Assembly: GCA_030605745.1 (NCBI GenBank)
Contig: JAUWHT010000262.1
Span: 1 to 5,217 of the forward strand
Length of the DNA stretch: 5,217 nucleotides
Direction: 5' to 3'
Source: Pirellulales bacterium
Lineage (GTDB): Bacteria > Planctomycetota > Planctomycetia > Pirellulales > Thermoguttaceae
Shown here: positions 1 to 5,191 of the stretch, in pieces
Numbering within the stretch: position 1 is the stretch's first letter
How the letters are laid out: each line of letters begins with the position of its first letter
Translations under genes and position numbers: made by a program
The notes under the pieces: model-generated
What the model saw: the letters and a program-made list of their open reading frames with translations, nothing else
Database searches by the model: none
Told to the model about the DNA's origin: nothing

Positions 1-266
1 GTTCCTTGGCCGCTTCCAGGATCTTGTCAACCTGCTCCAAGGTCGGGCCGCCCTTAGAACGTGTTTTGAAATTACCGATGCGAGTCCCCTCCCCCTCCGG
101 GAGAGGGTTAGGGTGAGGGTTATTCGGTAAGAAACCCCCGCTATTTGCGGTGTGATCCATGCCGCCCTCACCCTCTGCCCCTCTCCCAAAGGGAGATTTA
201 AAACACGTTCTAAGGGCGGCCCGACCTTGGAGCAGGTTGACAAGATCCTGGAAGCGGCCAAGGAAC
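1..266. repeat. Long inverted repeat around the 5' break of the recombinase
   Basis: Bases 1-67 are the exact reverse complement of 200-266 (base k pairs with 267-k; the first mismatch is at 68). The outer part of each arm is not repeat-element sequence but recombinase coding sequence, encoding the GGPTLEQVDKILEAAKE stretch. The left arm therefore reads as the same gene fragment on the - strand, running off the window edge. The arms are separated by a loop of about 130 bp that is itself a fold-back element. The arrangement could be a real inverted duplication or an assembly fold-back. Without the central element the arms would form a near-perfect palindrome of more than 100 bp, which bacteria rarely maintain, so I lean towards an artefact or a recent rearrangement. 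Confidence 0.9.
57..210. mobile_element. Fold-back miniature element (MITE-like), 154 bp
   Basis: The ends are the 14-bp inverted repeats GAACGTGTTTTGAA (57-70) and its complement at 197-210, with one mismatch near the inner end. Each end is flanked by the dinucleotide TA (55-56 and 211-212), as expected of TA-targeting IS630/mariner-type MITEs. A second inverted pair lies inside: GGGAGAGGGTTAGGGTGAGGG (about 99-119) against CCCTCACCC...CCTCTCCC (about 165-187). It is built from the CCCTCACCC/CTCTCCC words that I recall from dispersed bacterial intergenic repeats. There is no coding capacity for a transposase, so it would need one supplied in trans. The TA duplication is weak evidence because the flanks are themselves inverted copies. 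Confidence 0.55.
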
Positions 267-820
267 CGCGACGGACACAGTACGCCGTGCTAGCGTTTAC
301 GGGGATGCGCTCTGGCGAAATGCAGCACCTTCTCCGGGTCGATGTTGATCTCTACGGGAATTCGATCCACATCATCTCGCGCGACGGCGCCGAGACCAAG
401 ACCCGGGAATCGCGGAAGGTGCCGATCCACCCCAGGCTTCGCGCCCTGGTGGAAGCGTTGCCCAAGACCAAGTCCCAGTGGTGCTTTGCCACGGGGCCCA
501 GCAATCGGTATCCCAACGGCGACCACTGGGTCAACCCAAAGCGGCTTAACGAGGACTTTCTCAAGATCCTCCGTCGCCTTGGTATCCCTACCGGACGCAA
601 GAAGGGCGGGTTCACCATCCACTCCCTGCGGCACTTCTTCAAGACCTTTTGCATCAACGCCGGCATCCCGAAGCCGGTGGTCGACACCTGGCAGGGCCAT
701 CACGGCGACCAGTCGGTGTCGGCACGGTACTACAAGCTGGCTGACGACGACAGCCAAAAATTCATGTTCCAGGTGCCGTTCGGCACCGGCAAGCCGGCGG
801 CCGACGCCGGCAAGTCCTAG
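152..820 (+). pseudogene. Tyrosine recombinase/phage-type integrase, 5'-truncated (catalytic domain only)
   Basis: This is the C-terminal catalytic domain of a tyrosine recombinase, the enzyme class that integrates and excises phages and genomic islands. In the 222-aa frame opened by GTG at 152, the catalytic set is complete: Arg53 in TGMRSGE, Lys83 in ETKTRESRKVPIHP, His157 and Arg160 in HSLRHFF, His183/184 in WQGHHGD, and the nucleophile Tyr193 or Tyr194 in SARYYKL. Intact members carry an N-terminal SAM-like core-binding domain (about 100 residues or more), and none is present. Residues 1-20 are translated from the fold-back element; genuine recombinase sequence starts around KGGPTLEQ (about 213). 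No SD precedes GTG 152, so the frame is probably incidental. The fragment faces the 3' end of a nearby tRNA-Ser gene, consistent with a tRNA-targeted island. It is probably inactive unless the truncation is an assembly artefact. Confidence 0.85.
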
Positions 821-826
821 CCCCAC

Positions 827-832
827 GGAGGG
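827..832 (+). promoter_or_regulatory. Shine-Dalgarno for the small membrane ORF
   Basis: GGAGGG lies 7 nt before ATG 840 and 6 nt after the recombinase stop TAG (818-820). It is the main support for the 840 start and suggests co-transcription with the recombinase. Confidence 0.55.
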
Positions 833-839
833 TTGAGCG

Positions 840-1337
840 ATGTACTCGCGCATGTTCTTCGTCGCCATGATCGTGACCACCGCGATGGTGGTCCTGCTCG
901 TGGCCACCGCCGCGGCGGTGGCCGCAGGCGCCCGTGTCCAGTTCCACGCCCCCGGCGAATTTTCGGAGGCTGACACCCTGGACAAAACCTGGACAACAGG
1001 GGGGCGCGAAAATGAAGACGGCTCACAAGTCCTTTGCTACAAAGCACTTGCGAGCCGTGTCTCTTTTGCAGCGGAGAGGACAGGATTCGAACCTGCGGAG
1101 GACTTGCGCCCTCACGGATTTAGCAAACCCGCGCTTTCGACCACTCAGCCACCTCTCCGGCATCGGGCAGCGTGTACTTGGTCACCAGCTATACCTATTG
1201 ACATTCTATCGACTTGGCAACCGTTGGCAAGGACACACGTCACAGAGCTAATCAGCGAGCATCTTCTTGAATGTAGGCAAGATAGAAAAGATAAGGGGCG
1301 AGGTGGAGAAAAGGCTGGGCTCGCTGTTTCATCGTAA
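840..1337 (+). CDS. Hypothetical small membrane protein; 3' part runs antisense through tRNA-Ser
   Basis: The ORF starts 19 nt after the recombinase stop and has a good SD. Residues about 5-30 (FFVAMIVTTAMVVLLVATAA) form one strong hydrophobic segment, either a membrane anchor or an uncleaved signal, followed by a polar stretch. From about residue 78 the frame crosses the reverse strand of the tRNA-Ser gene and then the tRNA promoter region, so the second half is unlikely to be a functional protein. The likeliest reading is a small island-borne membrane protein whose original 3' end was lost or changed at the island/tRNA junction, leaving a frame open by chance to 1337. The start and N-terminal half are plausible; the full 165-aa length is doubtful. 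I recognise no family. Confidence 0.4.
   Translation: MYSRMFFVAMIVTTAMVVLLVATAAAVAAGARVQFHAPGEFSEADTLDKTWTTGGRENEDGSQVLCYKALASRVSFAAERTGFEPAEDLRPHGFSKPALSTTQPPLRHRAACTWSPAIPIDILSTWQPLARTHVTELISEHLLECRQDRKDKGRGGEKAGLAVSS
977..996. repeat. Two 9-bp direct repeats CCTGGACAA, 11-bp period
   Basis: CCTGGACAA occurs at 977-985 and again at 988-996, placing both copies on the same DNA face about one helical turn apart. They lie between the recombinase and the tRNA, where arm-type integrase or regulator sites could be found. With only two copies of 9 bp, chance is possible. Confidence 0.5.
1018..1058 (-). terminator. Long hairpin downstream of tRNA-Ser, candidate terminator
   Basis: ACGGCTCACAAGT (1018-1030) pairs with ACTTGCGAGCCGT (1046-1058), 13 positions with one imperfect pair. 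An inner stem CTTTG/CAAAG (1032-1036 with 1040-1044) has a 3-nt CTA loop, and one C-C mismatch separates the two stems. Read on the - strand the imperfect pair becomes a G-U wobble, so the structure folds best in a transcript leaving the tRNA gene. The - strand sequence after it is CTTCATTTTC, a broken T tract. It begins 14 nt past the tRNA 3' end, the right place for a terminator of the tRNA transcript. The near-symmetry on both strands also leaves open a protein-binding or recombination palindrome. Confidence 0.5.
1072..1158 (-). tRNA. tRNA-Ser(GCT)
   Basis: This is an 87-nt class II tRNA on the - strand. The acceptor stem is a perfect 7-bp pair, GGAGAGG (1158-1152) with CCTCTCC (1079-1073), followed by discriminator G at 1072. 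The anticodon stem CGGGT/ATCCG encloses the loop TTGCTAA with anticodon GCT (complement of 1122-1124). A long variable arm, GAGG...CCTC, is typical of tRNA-Ser, and the T arm carries TTCGAAT. It decodes AGC/AGU serine codons. CCA is not encoded: the next bases are CTGCA, so a CCA-adding enzyme is needed. Its 3' end faces the recombinase fragment, making it the probable attachment site of the island. Confidence 0.97.
1203..1230 (-). promoter_or_regulatory. Possible promoter of tRNA-Ser
   Basis: On the - strand TTGCCA (complement of 1225-1230) is followed after 16 bp by TAGAAT (complement of 1203-1208). That fits a sigma-70-type promoter and would start transcription some 38 nt before the tRNA. 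A second TTGCCA copy at 1215-1220 arises from the direct repeat TTGGCAA-CCG-TTGGCAA. Assignment is by pattern only. Confidence 0.35.
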
Positions 1338-1462
1338 ATCCACAGGCCCGGCAAACCGATCCAGATTAGGTATGACAACAGAAAAACTGGTCTTCATCCC
1401 GAACGCTACAGAAGGTACATTTCCGTCCTCTCGGGAAACGGCAGGATGCCGGTTAGGACAAC
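1231..1462. other. Intergenic leader region without recognised feature
   Basis: I see no convincing gene, RNA or terminator here. The stretch has more A/T than its surroundings. It contains a weak 5-bp hairpin CGGCA-GGA-TGCCG (1439-1451) just before the SD of the following gene. A frame beginning at 1267 is open into that gene, but it lacks an SD and its residues look non-coding. The promoter of the 1477 gene probably lies here, but no clear -35/-10 pair stands out. Confidence 0.5.
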
Positions 1463-1468
1463 AGGAGG
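1463..1468 (+). promoter_or_regulatory. Shine-Dalgarno AGGAGG fixing the 1477 start
   Basis: A perfect AGGAGG sits 8 nt before ATG 1477. It selects this internal ATG over the upstream in-frame ATG at 1267. Confidence 0.8.
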
Positions 1469-1476
1469 TTGCAGGA

Positions 1477-1746
1477 ATGAGACTATATCCCCAACCCTAC
1501 GAGGTCCGAGCACTGGTGGCCCGGACCTTCGACGAGTTCGGAGCAGCACCACACACCTTGTTTGACCTGGACGAGACAATCCTGATCGATGACGGCCGGT
1601 ATATGGCCCGGTCGTACAAGGCGGACGGTTACATGGCCATGTGGCTCGTGGAAGTGGGCATCGTTCAGTTCTACGACGCCGAGGGCAACATGCTGAGAAC
1701 GGTCAATCTATTCGAGGAGTTGGAACCGCAAAGGATGGCGGCGTAG
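1477..1746 (+). CDS. Conserved-looking small protein of unknown function (89 aa)
   Basis: The start is chosen by the perfect AGGAGG; ATG 1267 in the same frame would add 70 residues of low-quality sequence. The protein is acidic and compact, with no signal peptide, membrane segment or cysteine motif. Recognisable words are YEVRALVARTFDEFG, LFDLDETILIDDGRYMARSY, GYMAMWLVEVGIVQFYD and a C-terminal NLFEELEPQRM. The alternation of charged and hydrophobic residues suggests a small alpha/beta fold. From memory it resembles short uncharacterised proteins common in planctomycetes, but I know no function. The DLDET string recalls the HAD motif DxDxT, yet the protein is far too short for a HAD enzyme and the match is probably chance. 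It converges with the zinc-ribbon gene, with only 16 nt between the two stops and no visible terminator. Confidence 0.8.
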   Translation: MRLYPQPYEVRALVARTFDEFGAAPHTLFDLDETILIDDGRYMARSYKADGYMAMWLVEVGIVQFYDAEGNMLRTVNLFEELEPQRMAA

Positions 1747-1762
1747 CGCAGATTACGCAACT

Positions 1763-2875
1763 CTATTTGGCGCGGCGGGTTGCCGCACCACAATTGGGGC
1801 AGGCAGGACGAGACAGGCGATCGAGTTGAAACACGTAGGTCGGAGACCCGCACTGCGGGCAGGTGACGGCCTCCAAAGACTCGGTCAGTGGGTCCCACAC
1901 CAGGTCCAATTCGGTTGCGGCGGTCGGCCGACTGGCGGGCACGGCCACCGACGGCAGCAGCAGCTTAGGTTGCCGGATCACCAGCAGATTGACCAGTCGC
2001 AGTTGCACGCGGAGGGTGCTCTTTTGCCGCAACTCGGCGACCCGCAGCCGGTGTTCCCGGTCCAGTGTGTCGCGCCGTGGGGCGAATTTTGCCAGGTCGC
2101 TGCCTCGCTTCCGCGCGCGGCGCATCTGCTCATCGAGTTCGGTTTGCAGGTCGTGATAGTACCGGTCCATGCGCTCGATCTGCCGCTGGACGCGCTCAGT
2201 AAGCTCCCGGCGGCGGACGTTGGCCAGCGAGGTGAGGGTACGGACCACCTGCTCGCGGGCCAGCGGATAAGCTGCGGCCACGCTCATCCGGTGTGCCTCG
2301 GCAAGGTACCTTGAAGGCACCTCGGCAAGGCGCTGGAAATCGAGCAGTTGCTCCAGGTGCCGCACCTGCCGGCCGTGGTGCAGGTCGACGGCAATCGAAA
2401 GTATCTCGTGTTCCTTCTGATCGCTGACGAACGTGGCCTCGAACCAGAACACCGTCTGGGCAAAGTGCAGCGTCCGCACGCGGCGAACCTCCAACTCCAA
2501 GTCTTCAGGCAGGCGCAGCGTGCGGCGAACTCGGCCGGCCAGATCGTGCGGCGCCAGGTTCAGACCGTTGAGGTACGCTTGCGCACAGCGTCCACGCTGG
2601 GCCGCAGCCCTCAGCAGGCGGTCGACCAGCGGTGTCCCGAAGCTGGCAAGCTGTGCGGCCGGGTGTTCGGGAAGCGCTTCCGGGTCGAACGCCACGCGGA
2701 GGATTCCCTGGCCGGCCGGGTCCAGTTCGTTTCCCGCCTCCGCGGAAGGCAACAGCACGTCGTACACCTGCGGCTCCACCGTTTCCCACGCCCCGCCGGT
2801 CCCTTCTACATAGTCGCGAAAGAACTCCTCCAGTGGTGAGCGGGTGGCCGTTGCTTCACTGGATAGGGTTTGCAT
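1763..2875 (-). CDS. Coiled-coil protein with C-terminal zinc ribbon, partner of the SNF2 ATPase
   Basis: This 370-residue cytoplasmic protein has no signal peptide. Residues about 1-180 are a mixed region with no family I recognise. Residues about 185-290 are rich in Arg, Glu and Leu (for example RELTERVQRQIERMDRYYHDL) and look like a long coiled coil. A short beta-rich stretch follows (LRVQLRLVNLLVIRQPKLLLPSV), and the protein ends in a zinc ribbon with Cys339, Cys342, Cys359 and Cys362 (CPQC, 16 residues, CPNC). The coiled coil plus beta segment resembles, from memory, the region after the helicase core in longer one-piece bacterial and archaeal SNF2 proteins, so this may be the detached C-terminal half of such a machine. 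A likely role is binding nucleic acid or RNA polymerase for the ATPase; this is inference. ATG 2875 is preceded by SD GAGAGGA at 9 nt. A miniature element now separates it from the helicase gene. Confidence 0.88.
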   Translation of the reverse strand: MQTLSSEATATRSPLEEFFRDYVEGTGGAWETVEPQVYDVLLPSAEAGNELDPAGQGILRVAFDPEALPEHPAAQLASFGTPLVDRLLRAAAQRGRCAQAYLNGLNLAPHDLAGRVRRTLRLPEDLELEVRRVRTLHFAQTVFWFEATFVSDQKEHEILSIAVDLHHGRQVRHLEQLLDFQRLAEVPSRYLAEAHRMSVAAAYPLAREQVVRTLTSLANVRRRELTERVQRQIERMDRYYHDLQTELDEQMRRARKRGSDLAKFAPRRDTLDREHRLRVAELRQKSTLRVQLRLVNLLVIRQPKLLLPSVAVPASRPTAATELDLVWDPLTESLEAVTCPQCGSPTYVFQLDRLSRPACPNCGAATRRAK

Positions 2876-2884
2876 GGGGCCGCG

Positions 2885-2891
2885 TCCTCTC
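2885..2891 (-). promoter_or_regulatory. Shine-Dalgarno of the zinc-ribbon gene
   Basis: On the - strand GAGAGGA lies 9 nt before ATG 2875. It sits on the gene side of the inserted element, so the insertion left the translation signal intact. Confidence 0.65.
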
Positions 2892-2962
2892 GCAGAATGT
2901 TACTCAAACTGTAAACAGATTGGGACATTTTACTTGAAAAACACCGTAGGGACTAGGGATTC

Positions 2963-2994
2963 GGGGCTCGGGGCTCGGGGCTCGGGGTTCGGGG
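2963..2994 (+). repeat. GGGGCTC heptamer array, G-quadruplex candidate
   Basis: Five runs of four G (2963-2966, 2970-2973, 2977-2980, 2984-2987, 2991-2994) are separated by the 3-nt spacers CTC, CTC, CTC and TTC. This satisfies the strictest G-quadruplex pattern on the + strand, the non-transcribed-sense strand for the flanking genes. The array is also one arm of the larger hairpin. Confidence 0.9.
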
Positions 2995-3040
2995 TTATTG
3001 AATGCAACCCTCCAGTCCCGAGCCCCGAGTCCCGAGCCCC
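2963..3040. repeat. Large GC hairpin inside the miniature element
   Basis: The C-rich stretch 3016-3040 (TCCCGAGCCCC, then GAGTCCCGAGCCCC) is complementary to the GGGGCTC array with about two mismatches over 25 positions. The loop is roughly 28 nt, containing TTATTGAATGCAACCC. In either transcript it would form a very stable stem, which could attenuate read-through from the SNF2 gene or protect an mRNA end. No T tract directly follows on the - strand; a TTTTT occurs about 17 nt past the array, so it is not a classical terminator. Confidence 0.75.
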
Positions 3041-3095
3041 TATTTTCCAAGCATATCACGTTTTCCCAAATGCTAGCGTTTACAGTTTGAGAATG

Positions 3096-5177
3096 TTACT
3101 CCGGTGTAAAGCGGTTGCCGAATAGCCGATCGTCGTGGCTGCGTTGTTGGAGGTAGGTCTCCTTGGCGGCCAGCAGCCGGTTGCCCAACTCTTCCATGCG
3201 GCGGGAGAAATCGTTGGTGTCGTCCGACTCGGACCAGAGGTCGGCCACCAGGTCTTCGAATTCGCGCTGGTCGTCGAGGTTTCCCAGTATCATGTCGATC
3301 TCGCCGATGACCAGTTCGAACATGCTCAACTTGGCCTCCAGCAGGTGCAACACCGCGGCCTCGGCCGTGCCGGCGGCAACCAGGTTGAACACGTACACGT
3401 CGTGGGTCTGGCCGATGCGGCTGAGGCGTCCGATGCGTTGTTCGATTTTCATGGGATTCCATGGGAGATCGAAGTTGCAGACGGCATGCGCGAATTGGAG
3501 GTTACGTCCTTCGCTGCCGGCTTCGGTGGCCAGCAGCAATCGGGCGGTACCGCGAAACCGCCCGATGGCCGCCTCCTTCTCCATCCGCGACAGCCCGCCG
3601 TGAAACAACGCAACTTCGTGGCCCGCCCGCCGCAGATTCTCGTATAGCATCGCCTGCGTGCCGCGAAATTGGGTGAAGATCACCATCTTCTCCCCGAATT
3701 CATCGAGCAGTTTGAGCAGCCGGTCGGCCTTGACGTTTTCCACCTGGTGCTCGGCCCGATCGGCCAGTTGAGCCAGTTCGTATCGGTCTTCGGCGGTCAG
3801 TTTGGACTGCTCGGACAACCGCCGTAGCATGCGGGCAGCCGCCCGGCTCGAACTACCCAATGCCATCTGTAGGGTGATCAGCACCATGCGGTTCAGTCCG
3901 TTGCGGCGGCTGCCCTCGCGCAGGCGCCGGCGGATGAACCGGGTCGTGTCCTCGTACAATTGGCGTTCCCGGGCGCCGAGCGATAGGTACTCGGTGCGGG
4001 CCCAGCGCCGCGTGAAACTCAGCCCTACCGTACTCCGCCGGTTGCGAACCATGACCTCACTGAGCAAGTCGTGAAGCTGGTCCACGTTGCGCGGGGTGAG
4101 CTTGTCGCGGCGATCGACGAACCGGTTCTGAAACTGCTGCGCCGTGCTCAATAGCCCCGGCTCCAGCAAGGTCACCAGGTTGAAGAGTTCTTCGAGGTTG
4201 TTTTGGACGGGTGTGGCCGTAAGCAGGAGGATGTACTGCTTTTGCAGTTCGCTGGCGAAGCGCCACGCCTGGGTGTTGCGATTGCGCAGGTGGTGTGCCT
4301 CGTCGACGATGACCATATCCCACTTGCGGGCGAGGATCGCCCTGCGGTGCGGTTCCCGCTTGGCCGTGTGCATGGAGACGATTATTCGCTCGAACCGGCT
4401 CCACGCATCCTGGCCGTGTGCGCGAAATGCGGGATCGTCGTAGGCCGTGCAATCGAGGGAGAACTTGCGTCGCATTTCCCCTTGCCACTGCTCGACCAGC
4501 GACGGTGGGGTGAGCACCAGCAGCGAGTGGACCAAGCCCCGCGTGACGAGTTCCGAGAGCACGATACCCGCTTCGATCGTCTTACCCAGCCCAACCTCGT
4601 CGCACAACAAGGCCCGGCCGCGGAACCTCCGCAACACTGTCTTCGCCGTGCGAACCTGGTGCTCGAGGATGTCCATCTCGCGCACCAGCGGCAGACAGAT
4701 CAGTCGATCGAAACCCCCGTGCGTGGCCAGGCCGGCCGCCCGCAAGGCAAGCTCGAATTCCACGAGACTTGCCGCGGGCCGGGAGGCCCCGAGAAGAAAC
4801 AATCGGTCGTCCGGGTCCGGACAAATGGGCACCCCCTGCTCGGTGGTCAACTGCTCATCTTCCGGCGGAGGCGGCACCTCCTCAATCGCCAGGCGAAACC
4901 GGCCGGGGGCTTGGTACTCCAACCACACCGAGGGCCAGCGATCGGAGACCAACTTACTTAACCCCTGCACCGTCAAGCAACCGGTTGCCGCATTTGCGGT
5001 TATGTTGAGCGGGGCCCCGGAGGGATCATCAACCACATCGATCGACGGGCTGGCAGCCCAAACCAGCGGGGGCACAATCAGCCGGTCGGCCTCGCCGGCG
5101 ATGGCCAATTCGACCCGATCCCCCGGTTCAAACCCGGCCTCAAGCGTCCCCGCAGCAAGAGCGTCAAACTGATTCAC
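3096..5177 (-). CDS. SNF2-family helicase-like ATPase (RapA/HepA type)
   Basis: This is an ATP-driven double-stranded nucleic acid translocase of superfamily 2, about 693 residues from the chosen start. All core motifs are present: motif I DEVGLGKT (193-200), Ia LTPPSLVEQW (222-231), II DEAH (292-295), III TATP (320-323), IV VIFTQF (499-504), V LLLATEAGSEGRNLQ with NFDLPWNP (about 547-575), and VI QRIGRLSRIGQ (580-590). The RIGQ ending and DEAH box resemble RapA/HepA, which recycles stalled RNA polymerase, and DISARM DrmD-like ATPases. The first 160 residues match nothing I know, and the protein ends only about 85 residues after the core, shorter than one-piece relatives. I chose GTG 5177 because GGAGGG lies 8 nt upstream; GTG 5198 and a frame open to the window edge are alternatives. 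The zinc-ribbon partner follows. Its stop codon lies in the duplicated target of the miniature element. Whether it serves defence, repair or transcription cannot be told from this window. Confidence 0.93.
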   Translation of the reverse strand: MNQFDALAAGTLEAGFEPGDRVELAIAGEADRLIVPPLVWAASPSIDVVDDPSGAPLNITANAATGCLTVQGLSKLVSDRWPSVWLEYQAPGRFRLAIEEVPPPPEDEQLTTEQGVPICPDPDDRLFLLGASRPAASLVEFELALRAAGLATHGGFDRLICLPLVREMDILEHQVRTAKTVLRRFRGRALLCDEVGLGKTIEAGIVLSELVTRGLVHSLLVLTPPSLVEQWQGEMRRKFSLDCTAYDDPAFRAHGQDAWSRFERIIVSMHTAKREPHRRAILARKWDMVIVDEAHHLRNRNTQAWRFASELQKQYILLLTATPVQNNLEELFNLVTLLEPGLLSTAQQFQNRFVDRRDKLTPRNVDQLHDLLSEVMVRNRRSTVGLSFTRRWARTEYLSLGARERQLYEDTTRFIRRRLREGSRRNGLNRMVLITLQMALGSSSRAAARMLRRLSEQSKLTAEDRYELAQLADRAEHQVENVKADRLLKLLDEFGEKMVIFTQFRGTQAMLYENLRRAGHEVALFHGGLSRMEKEAAIGRFRGTARLLLATEAGSEGRNLQFAHAVCNFDLPWNPMKIEQRIGRLSRIGQTHDVYVFNLVAAGTAEAAVLHLLEAKLSMFELVIGEIDMILGNLDDQREFEDLVADLWSESDDTNDFSRRMEELGNRLLAAKETYLQQRSHDDRLFGNRFTPE

Positions 5178-5185
5178 GCAACGCA

Positions 5186-5191
5186 CCCTCC
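5186..5191 (-). promoter_or_regulatory. Shine-Dalgarno deciding the SNF2 start
   Basis: On the - strand GGAGGG is 8 nt before GTG 5177, whereas GTG 5198 has no purine-rich sequence upstream in the bases available. No promoter is visible because the window ends 40 nt beyond the start. Confidence 0.6.

Larger units (their letters stand above)
2903..3091. mobile_element. Miniature inverted-repeat element (about 189 bp) inserted at the SNF2 stop codon
   Basis: The ends CTCAAACTGTAAAC (2903-2916) and GTTTACAGTTTGAG (3078-3091) are perfect 14-bp inverted repeats. They are bounded by direct repeats: AATGTTA at 2896-2902 and 3092-3098. Because the repeat tips can be read as either element or target, the duplication may be 7 bp (14-bp ends), 9 bp, GAATGTTAC (13-bp ends), or 11 bp, AGAATGTTACT (12-bp ends). 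In all readings it includes the TAA stop of the upstream SNF2 gene. The interior has AT-rich shoulders around a G-rich heptamer array and its C-rich complement. No ORF could encode a transposase, so mobility would depend on a partner enzyme. Excision on paper leaves 24 nt between the SNF2 stop and ATG 2875. Confidence 0.8.

Noticed and set aside
290..985. 231-aa ORF on the - strand
   Set aside because: It is a shadow of the recombinase frame: Arg/Gly/Val-rich and without motifs, while the + frame has all catalytic residues.
1198..1226. TTGACA at 1198-1203 as a + strand promoter
   Set aside because: At 17 bp downstream the hexamer is CCGTTG, with no -10 likeness.
934..1251. ORF on + strand containing RGQDSNLRRTCALTDLANPRFRPLSHLSG
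   Set aside because: This is the well-known spurious translation of the antisense strand of a tRNA-Ser gene, not a protein.
1267..1476. N-terminal extension of the 89-aa protein from ATG 1267
   Set aside because: No SD precedes 1267 and the extension reads like non-coding DNA, whereas ATG 1477 has a perfect AGGAGG at 8 nt.
1561..1590. DLDET in the 89-aa protein as a HAD phosphatase motif
   Set aside because: The protein is far too short for a HAD fold and lacks the other HAD motifs.
1826..2839. Several + strand ORFs opposite the zinc-ribbon gene
   Set aside because: They are shadows of a GC-rich coding strand; the - frame has a continuous 370-residue protein with a zinc ribbon.
2941..3040. 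GGGGCTC array as a CRISPR array
   Set aside because: The units are 7 bp with no unique spacers, and the whole lies within an inverted-repeat element.
3135..5172. Long + strand ORFs (up to 252 aa) opposite the SNF2 gene
   Set aside because: They have no motifs, and the - strand encodes a full set of SF2 helicase motifs.
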